This document shows, piece after piece, positions 16,465 to 24,335 of a stretch of 64,000 nucleotides of DNA. The notes under the pieces were generated by a model. It ran no database searches. It was not told where the DNA came from and saw only the letters and a program-made list of their open reading frames with translations. The position numbers were made by a program, and so were the translations under genes. Source of the DNA: Fimenecus sp900545625. Its GTDB lineage: Bacteria; Bacillota; Clostridia; Oscillospirales; Acutalibacteraceae. Location of the stretch: contig OZ007023.1 in the NCBI GenBank assembly GCA_963931525.1, positions 2,170,001-2,234,000 on the forward strand. The letters are read 5' to 3'. Each line of letters begins with the position of its first letter. The first letter of the stretch is position 1.

Positions 16465-17676
16465 TCACATCTGCCCGTTGGGATCCTGCGGCGGGACGTT
16501 ATACTGCGCAGAAGAAAGCTGATAATTTTTGTACTGCTTATCCGCTCTATTGAAGATCACGACCGCCCAAATGCCGGCAATCAGCCAAAGGACGCCGCCC
16601 GGCGAGCCTACGAGGACAATCCCGATCAACATTTCCACACATGCCAGCACCAAAATCAGGATCGCGCAGACCTTGCTTTTGCCCAAGTGCATCCCGAGCG
16701 CCAGCCCCAAGAGCAACAGAGAATCGATCAGCCCGACCGGGTTCAAGAAAATCGAAAGCAATGCGTTCAGCCCCGCGCAGACATAGCAAAGGATGGCAAC
16801 GTTGCGCACCTCCTTAGCAAAGTGCGGTACGTACTGCATAAAGTAATCTCGCTTGCTGATGAACTGCCCGGCGGGCGGCTGCGCCGGTGCATACGGCGAT
16901 CCCTGCGGCGGGTAATACGGTGCGGCAGGCTGCTGCGGCGGCACGCTCTGCCGGGGCGGCACATATGCAGGCTGTTGCGGCGCGGCGGCCGGCTGTTCGG
17001 CGGACGCGGGCTGTGTTTGTGCAGCGGCGAGCGACTGTCCGCAATTCGTACAATATGTCGCGTCTGCCGCATTGGTCGCCCCGCAGCTCGGGCAGGTCAA
17101 ATCTTCAGATAAAAGCTGCGTTTCGGCTTCTGCAAAAGAGGTCGGCGGCGCGGCGGCCGGCTGTTCGGCAGGCGCGGGCTGCGTTTGTGCAGCGGCGAGC
17201 GACTGCCCGCAATTCGTACAAAACGACATGCTCGCATCAATGGCTGCGCCGCAGCTCGGACAGGTCATATCGTTAGGCGCAGGCATGTTTTGCGGCGCGC
17301 CTGCGGCGGCCACGGTTGGTGCTGCGTACGTGTTTCCGATCGCAGCCGCCTCTAAGACCATGCTTTCGATCTGCGCGACCCGCTGCTTTAAGGGTCCTTT
17401 TACCGCCGCACCGACAAAGCCGGTCAGTCCGATCTCCCCAACATATACGCCCGGCAAAAGCGCATACTTCATCCACGCCTCCACCGTTACAAAATTCGGT
17501 AGATACGAAACCTTGATGAACGTGGGGCCGGTCAGGATGCCATATCCCTTTTTAAATACTGTCTCCCCTTCGTATTGCGTAAACTCGTACCCCTCAGTGG
17601 TCAAATACTGCCCAACCGCGTTGAGCAGTGCGTCGGGAGATGACGAAAACGGAAAATCCCTTCTGTAACGCGCCAT
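16465..17676 (-). CDS. Membrane protein with two zinc ribbons and proline-rich linkers
   Basis: 403 residues. The N-terminal globular part (1-115) is followed by two near-identical zinc-ribbon modules, each CPSCGA ... FCTNCGQSL or YCTNCGQSL (about residues 138-160 and 194-216), separated by Ala/Pro/Gln-rich linkers. A long Pro/Gln stretch comes next (PPQQPAAPYYPPQGSPYAP), and then about four membrane helices (ILCYVCAGLNALLSIFL, LIDSLLLLGLALGM, VCAILILVLACVEMLIGIVL, VLWLIAGIWAVVIF). The zinc-ribbon repeat is also a 75-bp DNA repeat. It is the last gene of a minus-strand group with a kinase, an HTH protein and an LRR protein. Function unknown; a sensor or scaffold is possible. Confidence 0.75.
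   Translation of the reverse strand: MARYRRDFPFSSSPDALLNAVGQYLTTEGYEFTQYEGETVFKKGYGILTGPTFIKVSYLPNFVTVEAWMKYALLPGVYVGEIGLTGFVGAAVKGPLKQRVAQIESMVLEAAAIGNTYAAPTVAAAGAPQNMPAPNDMTCPSCGAAIDASMSFCTNCGQSLAAAQTQPAPAEQPAAAPPTSFAEAETQLLSEDLTCPSCGATNAADATYCTNCGQSLAAAQTQPASAEQPAAAPQQPAYVPPRQSVPPQQPAAPYYPPQGSPYAPAQPPAGQFISKRDYFMQYVPHFAKEVRNVAILCYVCAGLNALLSIFLNPVGLIDSLLLLGLALGMHLGKSKVCAILILVLACVEMLIGIVLVGSPGGVLWLIAGIWAVVIFNRADKQYKNYQLSSAQYNVPPQDPNGQM
16979..17053. repeat. 75-bp direct repeat, copy 1
   Basis: Nearly identical to 17147-17221 (offset 168 bp, i.e. 56 codons, so in frame). It encodes the CTNCGQSL end of a zinc ribbon plus its Ala/Pro/Gln linker. Confidence 0.85.
17147..17221. repeat. 75-bp direct repeat, copy 2
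   Basis: Second copy of the in-gene duplication described at 16979-17053, with a few substitutions. Confidence 0.85.
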
Positions 17677-17878
17677 TTAACCCCTTCTTTCCCTTTGCGG
17701 ATGTACGCAAAGCTGTATTTTTCCGAATAGTGTGCTTTTGTTAACGCTGCAACGTATCGTTTGTTCCATTGTACCGTGTTTGCCTGCAACGCACAAGTCA
17801 AAACGGCAGATTTTGTGTTATACAGGGGAAAACCCGGAATTTACATAGCAAACGCTCCGGCATTTTGTGGATTTCGCT

Positions 17879-18619
17879 TCACCGGCCGAAAAGCCGAATA
17901 TCCCGCTTCAGCTTTTGCGCGGTCTGGTAGCGCTTGGTCATTCGCACGGAAACGGCCTTTTCTACCACCCGCCGTAAAGCGCCGTGCGGCAGGTCGAGCG
18001 TCGGGTGGACGCCTGTGAGCATCATATTCAAGAGCACGCCCATCGCATAAATATCCGTTGCCCGGCTCGATGGGGAGATCCCGTACTGCTCCGGAGCGGC
18101 ATAGCCGACCGTACCGAGTGTTTGCGTCTCTTTCCGCGGCGGCAAAAACAGGCAGCGCGCGATGCTCAGATCGATCAGCACGGCGGTATCGTCCGGCCGG
18201 ATGATGATATTGGGCGGCTTTACGTCGCGGTGGATGATCCCGTTTTCATGGAGAAAGGTAAGCGCGTCGCAAAGCTGCATAGCATATCGGCACGCGGTCT
18301 TGCGATCCAGCGGTCCCTCCTCCAACAAATCGGACAGATTCTTCCCCGGGATATACTCCTCGAGCACCAACAGATAGTCCTCGGCAGAGCAGACCTCATA
18401 AATACAAGGCAAGTGCGGCGTATGTTTTCCCCGCAGGCGGCGAAAGACGTCGTCGTTGCGGTTTGCAGAAATAATCTTGACAAGCCCCTTCCCGGTCTTT
18501 TCGTGCCGCAGCAGCCGCACGCTGCCGGAATCGGACTGTTTGAACACCGTCTGCTCGGAAAATCCGGTGGAAAGCGCATTGTCGATATAGGAGAGCAACT
18601 CGTTTTCTTCCGTACTCAT
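17879..18619 (-). CDS. Serine/threonine protein kinase (Hanks type, soluble)
   Basis: 246 residues, essentially a bare kinase domain. An ATP-binding Lys lies in GLVKIIS (about 48), the catalytic loop HRDVKPPN near 130, a metal-binding variant DLS in place of DFG (VLIDLSIAR), an activation segment GTVGYAAPEQYG, and DIYAMGVLLNMMLTG. There is no transmembrane helix and no PASTA repeats, unlike the PrkC housekeeping kinase. It overlaps the upstream HTH gene by 4 bases and is followed by the zinc-ribbon membrane protein. Likely regulates a neighbour by phosphorylation; the substrate is unknown. Confidence 0.88.
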   Translation of the reverse strand: MSTEENELLSYIDNALSTGFSEQTVFKQSDSGSVRLLRHEKTGKGLVKIISANRNDDVFRRLRGKHTPHLPCIYEVCSAEDYLLVLEEYIPGKNLSDLLEEGPLDRKTACRYAMQLCDALTFLHENGIIHRDVKPPNIIIRPDDTAVLIDLSIARCLFLPPRKETQTLGTVGYAAPEQYGISPSSRATDIYAMGVLLNMMLTGVHPTLDLPHGALRRVVEKAVSVRMTKRYQTAQKLKRDIRLFGR

Positions 18620-19041
18620 TTCAATTCTTCCTCACCGTATTTTACAAGCAGTTCGGCAAGCTGAAAAACAGACAAATGCTGTTCGATCGCATGGATGATA
18701 ATGCTGTCTCGTTTGACGCGCGGGTACAGGCTGGATTTTCCTGCAACGGTCAGTGCACGCTGGCAGTCCTCCACCGAAAGCCGCATGGCAAGGATCAGCC
18801 GCACGACCTTATCGCGCGAGGGCCGTTTTCGACCGCTGATTACATCGTAAAAATAGCAATAGCTGATATCGGCTTTGTTGATGATATTCGACTTCGATTG
18901 ACCGGATCTTCGGATCAAGCCTTCCCAAAAAGCGTTGATATCGCTTTGGACAAAGGCACTTGCATTGTTTTTCAGATATTCATCCAGTGAACCGGGTGTT
19001 TTCTGCAGTTCCTCAAGCAGTTCCGCCGTGGATTTCCGCAT
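18616..19041 (-). CDS. HTH-like regulator coupled to the Ser/Thr kinase
   Basis: 141 residues. The middle (SKSNIINKADISYCYFYDVISGRKRPSRDKVVRLILAMRLSVEDCQRAL, about 50-98) looks like a Cro/C1-type HTH followed by helices. The C-terminus FQLAELLVKYGEEEL is helical. No membrane segment. The stop overlaps the kinase start by 4 bases, so the two are translated together. Kinase-HTH pairs of this kind recur in Clostridia; a transcription factor controlled by the kinase is a fair inference but not shown by sequence. Confidence 0.7.
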   Translation of the reverse strand: MRKSTAELLEELQKTPGSLDEYLKNNASAFVQSDINAFWEGLIRRSGQSKSNIINKADISYCYFYDVISGRKRPSRDKVVRLILAMRLSVEDCQRALTVAGKSSLYPRVKRDSIIIHAIEQHLSVFQLAELLVKYGEEELK

Positions 19042-19054
19042 GCGCCTTGCCTCC

Positions 19055-20539
19055 TCAATACATTTCGGTTACGCCTGTGAAGGTGCTTCTGCATCTTTCT
19101 TCGTACGAATGCCCCTTTTGCAGATGGATGGTCTTCAGATTCGTAAAGCATCGCCTGAAATACAAACGGTCTGGAAAATCGACACCGGATGACTTGGGGA
19201 TCCAGATCTCCTCCAGATACGGGTTGGTAAAGTTAGCAAGATCCAAGAAAACATTCTCCGGCAGCCGGAAGCTCTTGTCTCGTTTGCCGGGCGGATAGCA
19301 GGAAGAAGAATAACGCCCGCTGCTGTTTTTTGCAAACAAAACGCCGTCCACGGAAAAGGCCCTGCTGTTGCCCTCCTCCACGTCTATATATTCCAGTGCG
19401 TCGTTGACAGCGTAATTGCTCGGGAATCTTTTCACGTTCTTATGCAGATTGATCCGCTTCAAATAGGGGTTCTCTTCTAAAGCGCAGCCGATTTCCAGCC
19501 CGGCGCACCAGCTCGGGACGGTCAGCGTTTCGTTTTTGCAGGCCGGTGCATAATAGCGAATCACCCATTCGTTGGAATTCCAATAATACAGCGCACCGTT
19601 TTCAAAAAGGTATTGACTGCTGTCGACCTCGATGGTTTCGAGACTCGGGCAGTTGTCCGCAAAACCGCTGGATACACCAAGATCCGTGTCCGGCAGGCGC
19701 ACGACCTTTAAGGCGGTCAGATTGTATATGCAAGAACTGTCAAGAATCAAACGCGGTCGCGAGGCGTCGTTTGCAAACGTGATCTCCGTAATGCGGTCGT
19801 TGTCGGCAAAGGCCTGTTTCGTGATGCGGACGACCGGTTTGCCGCCCAGCACTGCGGGAACAGTGACCTTAGCGGCATTGCCCGTGTATTTGGTGATCTT
19901 AACGTATTTGGTGCTGCCGTCCTCGTTCTTGTAGACCCAGCAGTCCTCGGGATCGACCTCTTCCCCGGACGGATCGGCCGAATTCGATGTACCGGTGCCC
20001 GGCGTTTCGGTCCCCGGCGTTTCATCCGGGGTATCGACACTGCCGGAACTGTCGCCGATTGTGCCTTCCGGCGTCTGCGTGCCGGGCAGTGCAACATTCG
20101 TACTGCCCAAGTCAGTCTGCCCAACGACTGCTGCCATCACCTGCTGCGGCAGAGAAAGTGCAGGCACCTTTTCGGCAAGGCCTTCCCCTGTGTCTTTTGA
20201 AAGAGCCGTTTCGTCTGCCTGCGATGAAGCAGTCTGCGCTGCGGGTTCCGTCGCCGCGCCGGTCGCGGTTTCAGCGTTCGGGCTCTCCGTTTGCAAGGGG
20301 ATACTCTTTTCGGCAGCCGTAAAGCTCAAAACCATTCCGACGACCAAAACCAGTGCCAGCGCCGCCGAAACGATACGTTCCGCAAGGTGCTTACGTCCGG
20401 GCAAAACAACCGCCGCTTTTGCACGGACAGCCGCTGTCTCTGATTTCGGCGCAGGGTACGCCGAAAAACAGGTCAAGCAAAAATTGCTCTCCTCCGGCAT
20501 GGCAGCCCCGCAGAACGGACATTTTTTCAAAAATTCCAA
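19055..20539 (-). CDS. Zinc-ribbon, single-pass membrane protein with extracellular leucine-rich repeats (LRR_5/BspA-like)
   Basis: About 494 residues from a TTG at 20539 preceded by a G-rich ribosome site. The upstream ATG at 20608 coincides with the predicted transcription start and is unlikely. Layout: N-terminal zinc ribbon (FLKKCPFCGAAM ... CLTCFSAY), a membrane helix (IVSAALALVLVVGMVLSF), a long Thr/Ala/Ser/Glu-rich low-complexity stalk with PGTETPGTGTS, then LRR_5-type repeats (KVTVPAVLGGKPVVRITKQAF, ALKVVRLPDTDLG, TLTVPSWCAGLEIG, SLETIEVDSSQY). The cytosolic ribbon and extracellular repeats suggest a ligand-sensing or surface protein. It heads the minus-strand signalling group. Confidence 0.75.
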   Translation of the reverse strand: MEFLKKCPFCGAAMPEESNFCLTCFSAYPAPKSETAAVRAKAAVVLPGRKHLAERIVSAALALVLVVGMVLSFTAAEKSIPLQTESPNAETATGAATEPAAQTASSQADETALSKDTGEGLAEKVPALSLPQQVMAAVVGQTDLGSTNVALPGTQTPEGTIGDSSGSVDTPDETPGTETPGTGTSNSADPSGEEVDPEDCWVYKNEDGSTKYVKITKYTGNAAKVTVPAVLGGKPVVRITKQAFADNDRITEITFANDASRPRLILDSSCIYNLTALKVVRLPDTDLGVSSGFADNCPSLETIEVDSSQYLFENGALYYWNSNEWVIRYYAPACKNETLTVPSWCAGLEIGCALEENPYLKRINLHKNVKRFPSNYAVNDALEYIDVEEGNSRAFSVDGVLFAKNSSGRYSSSCYPPGKRDKSFRLPENVFLDLANFTNPYLEEIWIPKSSGVDFPDRLYFRRCFTNLKTIHLQKGHSYEERCRSTFTGVTEMY

Positions 20540-20613
20540 GTCCCGACCCCCCGATGCAAACTTCTGCCCCTGCTCCGATCCATCCGCAAAAAACGCATGA
20601 TTATACATATATC

Positions 20614-20642
20614 AGTATACCGACCAACGGCTTTTCTGTCAA
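20614..20642 (-). promoter_or_regulatory. Consensus promoter of the LRR/kinase operon
   Basis: Minus strand TTGACA (20642-20637), 17-bp spacer, TATACT (20619-20614). Predicted start of transcription is near 20607, which argues against the ATG at 20608 as start codon. Confidence 0.7.
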
Positions 20643-20732
20643 GAAAGAGCATAAAAACGGTCACCGTGCCGCATTGTTCCGCCGCGCCATGATGTGCTTA
20701 ATCGACACATTTTGTACGCTGACAGCATATAG

Positions 20733-20756
20733 ATTATTAAATGAAAATTTAATAAT
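20733..20756. repeat. AT-rich palindrome between divergent operons
   Basis: Perfect ATTATTAAAT / ATTTAATAAT inverted repeat with a GAAA loop, in the 392-bp divergent region between the LRR operon and the two-component system. Could be an operator or insulating hairpin. The rest of this region holds the two promoters and the LytTR-type repeats. Confidence 0.5.
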
Positions 20757-20799
20757 ATTATAACAATATTCCGCAAAAAAAGGAAGAGTTTGTAATGCT

Positions 20800-20871
20800 T
20801 GCATGGTAAAAGTCCGTTTTTGCGTGGTAAAAGACAATGCTTTTTTTCACAGATATATATTACAATATAAT
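20800..20871 (+). promoter_or_regulatory. Probable LytTR-responsive promoter of the two-component operon
   Basis: Direct repeats TGCATGGTAAAAG (20800-20812) and TGCGTGGTAAAAG (20821-20833) start 21 bp apart, two helical turns, the arrangement used by AgrA/LytTR regulators. They end about 10 bp upstream of a poor -35 (20843-20848) paired with a perfect TATAAT at 20866-20871, as expected for an activated promoter. Confidence 0.55.
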
Positions 20872-20931
20872 AAGATGTTTCTGACTGCCGCAGAAGAAAA
20901 TATGCCGTTAGGGGAAAAGGGGATAACCGAC

Positions 20932-21648
20932 ATGATTTATATTGCGCTGTGTGAAGACGATGCAGATTATCGCGAGATCATCGCGCATAAAATCGAGGAT
21001 TGCATAAACAACCGTTTTCGTATGGAATGCCGCCTAGACTTTTTTACGGATCTGGAGACCCTGGAAGCGCATTTGGCGCAAAAACGAGCGGACATTCTGT
21101 TTCTCGACGTCATGATCGGCGATGAAAACGCCATGGACTGGTCCATTGTGCACCTGGCAGGAAATAATACGCCGATCGTTTTTATGACCTCGTTTCCGGA
21201 AAACGCCTACAATATTTCCGAGACCAACTGCTGCTACTTCTTAGTGAAATCCAGGATCGACGAGGTCAGTCTTACCAGGGCGCTGCAGATCGCGCTGCAA
21301 AAAACTGCGAAAAAAGATCCGAACCTCACGGTGATCAAGCAAGGCAGCACCAGCCGCGTCATCAACTATGCCGACATTCAGTATATTGAGACTTTTAATA
21401 ATAATCTGACGCTGCACCTGTCGGACGAGGACAGCATCAGCGTATATTCCAGCTTAAAAGAGTTTGCCGACCGTCTGCCTCCGAATTTTCTGCGCTGTCA
21501 CAAAAGCTTTATGGTCAACATGAACCATATCGTCGGGTATGCACCGCATACGTTTCACCTGAAAACGGGGGATGCAGTTCCCATTCCGCCCAAAAAATAC
21601 AAGCATATCATCTCGCTTTATCGAGGGTATTTGGACAATATGCAATAA
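20932..21648 (+). CDS. LytTR-family response regulator (AgrA-like)
   Basis: 238 residues from ATG 20932 (preceded by AAAAGGGGATAACCGAC; earlier in-frame Met codons lack a ribosome site). The receiver domain covers about 1-125 with acidic pocket CEDDAD, phospho-acceptor Asp in DILFLDVMIG (about 60) and the conserved Lys in YFLVKSRIDE. The LytTR DNA-binding domain covers about 138-236 (VINYADIQYIETFNNNLTLH ... FLRCHKSFMVNMNHIVGY). Works with the sensor kinase 22 bases downstream. Probably autoactivates through the direct repeats at 20800-20833. No AgrB or AgrD peptide gene is seen nearby. Confidence 0.92.
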   Translation: MIYIALCEDDADYREIIAHKIEDCINNRFRMECRLDFFTDLETLEAHLAQKRADILFLDVMIGDENAMDWSIVHLAGNNTPIVFMTSFPENAYNISETNCCYFLVKSRIDEVSLTRALQIALQKTAKKDPNLTVIKQGSTSRVINYADIQYIETFNNNLTLHLSDEDSISVYSSLKEFADRLPPNFLRCHKSFMVNMNHIVGYAPHTFHLKTGDAVPIPPKKYKHIISLYRGYLDNMQ

Positions 21649-21670
21649 TTACGGTCAAGGGGGAAACGCC

Positions 21671-23038
21671 GTGGAAATTGTCGATTTGACAGTCTTCTGG
21701 CCATGGGGGCTGCTTATTGCCTTATCGAGAGGGATCGCAGTCTATCTTTTTATGCACATATTGATAAAAGATCGCTTTTACCCGCTCGTGACGCTCGCGG
21801 CGGTACTGGTCACCACGGCGGTGTATCGGTACGGATCGCAAAACATACCCTCCGAAATGTTGCAATTGCTGCTCTACTATGTGCTCCTGTATCTTGTAAT
21901 GCTCGTCTGCAAACAAGCCGGCGCCGTTACCGTGTTGCTGTATTTGATGCTTGCGATCCTGCTGCAACAGGTCGGCGCCACCTTTTCCGCACTGCCGCTG
22001 TGCTTTATTTTTCCAAACGCACTGTATTATCTCATGGTATATGAGGTGCCGCGCAATTTCGCGGTAACGACCCTCCTGTTCACGATCCTGTTTTCCATGA
22101 GCTTTTCCCTGATCCTGCGCTCCATCGTAACGCGGCGGCGCGGCAAAACAGACGGATACCACGGAAAATTCGGTTTTTTTGTGCTGTTCCCCTTATCACA
22201 CATTTTGTGCGGGCTTTTATTCTTCCGTTTGGTGCAGATGATCGGCGAAGAGATGTATAATCGCTATATCGAGCAATATCCGTTTACCAATACGCTCATC
22301 ACCCTTGTGTTCGGTCTGTGTCTGGTTTTGGATTTTTCTATTTTCTTCATCATCGACCGCATGGAAAAAGCCGAACAGAAAAATGTGCAGAATGAAAAGC
22401 TGCTGGTACAAAACAAAATGGACTATGAATCCGCCCTTTTGCTGCGCGAAGAAAAGCGGGAGTTCCAGAAGATCAAGCATGATTTCGCTAATATCCTGGC
22501 CGTGGCGCAAGGATATATCGAGATCGGCAAAACGGACAAGGCGCTTTCCGTGCTGTCGAGCACGCAGCTCAATCTTTCCGGCATTTCCGGGTTTTCTCTG
22601 TGTGCAAGTGAAACGCTCAACGTGGTCTTTTATATCAAAATAACACAGGCAGCAAACGCCGGCATCACGTTCGAGCCTGAGATCCGGGAGGAATGCGGCA
22701 GCCGAATCGACGATTATGACCTTTGCAGAGTACTGTTTAATCTGATTGACAACTGCCTGCATGCCGTCGAGCGGTTGAAAGAGGACAAAATCTTTCACGT
22801 CACAGTTTCTATCACAGAGGCTCAGATCACCATACACACCCGCAACCGTTTTCTATCCGTCTCCGCACGCACCAAAACAGAGGACGGTCACGGCAACGGC
22901 GTCGGTATCATCCGCGAGATCTGTGCAAAATACGGCGGCAGCTATGCGGCGCATACGGTCGGTGATATGTACTACACAGATACCGTCATGCAAAACCGCT
23001 CGCCAACGAGCGACACTTTACATAACAAGATGAAATAG
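21671..23038 (+). CDS. GHKL-type sensor histidine kinase (AgrC-like)
   Basis: 455 residues. The GTG at 21671 follows AAGGGGGAAACGCC; the longer ORF overlapping the regulator lacks a ribosome site. About six N-terminal membrane helices (residues about 5-215) are followed by a coiled linker (MEKAEQKNVQNEKLLVQNK) and the HisKA-like box FQKIKHDFANILAVAQGYIE with phospho-His near 270. The ATPase N-box is RVLFNLIDNCLHAVE and the G-box GHGNGVGIIREICAKYGG. This is the layout of peptide-pheromone sensors. The ligand is unknown because no processing/export gene or precursor peptide was found beside it. Confidence 0.9.
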   Translation: MEIVDLTVFWPWGLLIALSRGIAVYLFMHILIKDRFYPLVTLAAVLVTTAVYRYGSQNIPSEMLQLLLYYVLLYLVMLVCKQAGAVTVLLYLMLAILLQQVGATFSALPLCFIFPNALYYLMVYEVPRNFAVTTLLFTILFSMSFSLILRSIVTRRRGKTDGYHGKFGFFVLFPLSHILCGLLFFRLVQMIGEEMYNRYIEQYPFTNTLITLVFGLCLVLDFSIFFIIDRMEKAEQKNVQNEKLLVQNKMDYESALLLREEKREFQKIKHDFANILAVAQGYIEIGKTDKALSVLSSTQLNLSGISGFSLCASETLNVVFYIKITQAANAGITFEPEIREECGSRIDDYDLCRVLFNLIDNCLHAVERLKEDKIFHVTVSITEAQITIHTRNRFLSVSARTKTEDGHGNGVGIIREICAKYGGSYAAHTVGDMYYTDTVMQNRSPTSDTLHNKMK

Positions 23039-23064
23039 CTTAACTTTCTCCCACCACTTTTGAA

Positions 23065-23099
23065 GCCGCCCGCGCGAGATTCTGCACGGGCGGCTTTTT
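23065..23099 (+). terminator. Terminator after the histidine kinase
   Basis: Stem GCCGCCCG / CGGGCGGC (23065-23072, 23087-23094) followed by TTTTT. Confidence 0.85.
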
Positions 23100-23634
23100 A
23101 TCCATCTTCCGGCCGCCTCACAAAGGGGACGGCAAAAAAGCGGCAAACGGTTTGCAGCGGGCGCATACGCCGTATACCGCATACAAGCAGTGCCGCGGCG
23201 GCTGCTAAGAGCGGAAAAACCGTATACCGTATCTGCGGCAGCAGTTGCAGCATTTGCGTAATGTCTTCGTTTGCGACAGGTCGCCCATACAGGAACAGAA
23301 CGGCAGAGACAGCGGAAATCAAAACCGCTAACAGGCTGATACCTTTCAGAAGCAGGCGGATATACCATGTCCAAAATCCTTTTGGACACGGCAGCGCGGC
23401 AATCACAATCGGCAAAGCGATCCCGCCCGCACCGATCCATGCTTTTCCCGCAGCACACACGCCGCGCATATTGCAAAGCACATTCGGCAGCGGCAGCAAG
23501 TGAAATTCCTCGACCTTGGCGCCTGCCAAAATTGCAGCGGCTGCATGTCCGAACTCGTGCAGAAACGGATACAAAAGGACTGCCGTAAAAAGCCCCACAG
23601 CCAGCAGACCGAGTAATTTCGCCGCATCCTTCAA
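23098..23634 (-). CDS. M50-like membrane metalloprotease
   Basis: 178 residues with an HEFGH zinc-binding motif (FLHEFGHAAAAILAGAKVEEF) near residues 25-29 in the first membrane helix, and four or five hydrophobic segments. Short integral-membrane M50 (site-2 protease-like) proteins without PDZ domain are known. The second metal-ligand motif (NxxPxxxxDG) of classical S2P is not obvious, so activity is uncertain. It faces the histidine kinase tail to tail. It could process a signal or membrane regulator, but no substrate is indicated. Confidence 0.65.
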   Translation of the reverse strand: MKDAAKLLGLLAVGLFTAVLLYPFLHEFGHAAAAILAGAKVEEFHLLPLPNVLCNMRGVCAAGKAWIGAGGIALPIVIAALPCPKGFWTWYIRLLLKGISLLAVLISAVSAVLFLYGRPVANEDITQMLQLLPQIRYTVFPLLAAAAALLVCGIRRMRPLQTVCRFFAVPFVRRPEDG

Positions 23635-23783
23635 ATCGCATCACCGGATACAGTATGTCCGATTTTTTTGTTCCGCATGCGCTGTGCTTGACTTTGCCCG
23701 GCTAAGCGCGTACAATCGAAGTGAAGAATTTACGCAAAAAGATCCCGGCCGTGCATACGGTCGGACATCTCGTGAGGTGCTTT

Positions 23784-24335
23784 ATGAAGCTGAAAAAATG
23801 GAACGCGGTTTTGGGGCTCGGCATCGTAGCTGCGCTGTTGTGCCATGCGGGCACAATGGTCTGTTCCCTGCTGACCGGCTGGTATGATCCGGCGCTGTGC
23901 AAGGGCTTTGCCCACGCCGCAGTCCTGCTGCTGGTGCTGCATGTATTGACGACCCTTTGTATCTTCTTTTTTAAACACGACGGCGCCGGGGCGCGTTATG
24001 CCCGCCAAAACGCGCGCACATGGGTGCAGCGGGCAACGGCGCTGCTGATCCTGATCTTCATCCATATGCACACTACAGCTTACGCACATATGGCGACGGG
24101 AGAAACGCTTACGCGCGGGGCATCCATTTTTCACGGCATCACGGAAAGCATCTATCTTCTTGCCGTATGCACCCACACGGCGGTGTCGTTCGGCAAAGCG
24201 TTTGTTACGCTCGGATGGATCTCCTCTTCAAAAGCGGCAAAACGGCTGGACGCGGTCGCTTATACGGTATGCGGCATTGTCGCTGCAGCGGCACTGTTTG
24301 CAGTGCTCCGCTTCTTTTTGGGAGGGCTTGTATGA
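23784..24335 (+). CDS. Fumarate reductase/succinate dehydrogenase cytochrome b-like membrane subunit
   Basis: 183 residues from ATG 23784 (GTGAGGTG just upstream). Five hydrophobic helices with several His residues (LLCHAGTMV, GFAHAAVLLLVLH, FIHMHTTAYAHM, GITESIYLLAVCTHTAVSF) suit haem b or quinone binding. It overlaps the flavoprotein start by 4 bases (ATGA) and so anchors the following flavoprotein and iron-sulfur subunits to the membrane. Sequence is divergent from textbook FrdC/SdhC; the assignment rests on topology and context. Confidence 0.7.
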   Translation: MKLKKWNAVLGLGIVAALLCHAGTMVCSLLTGWYDPALCKGFAHAAVLLLVLHVLTTLCIFFFKHDGAGARYARQNARTWVQRATALLILIFIHMHTTAYAHMATGETLTRGASIFHGITESIYLLAVCTHTAVSFGKAFVTLGWISSSKAAKRLDAVAYTVCGIVAAAALFAVLRFFLGGLV

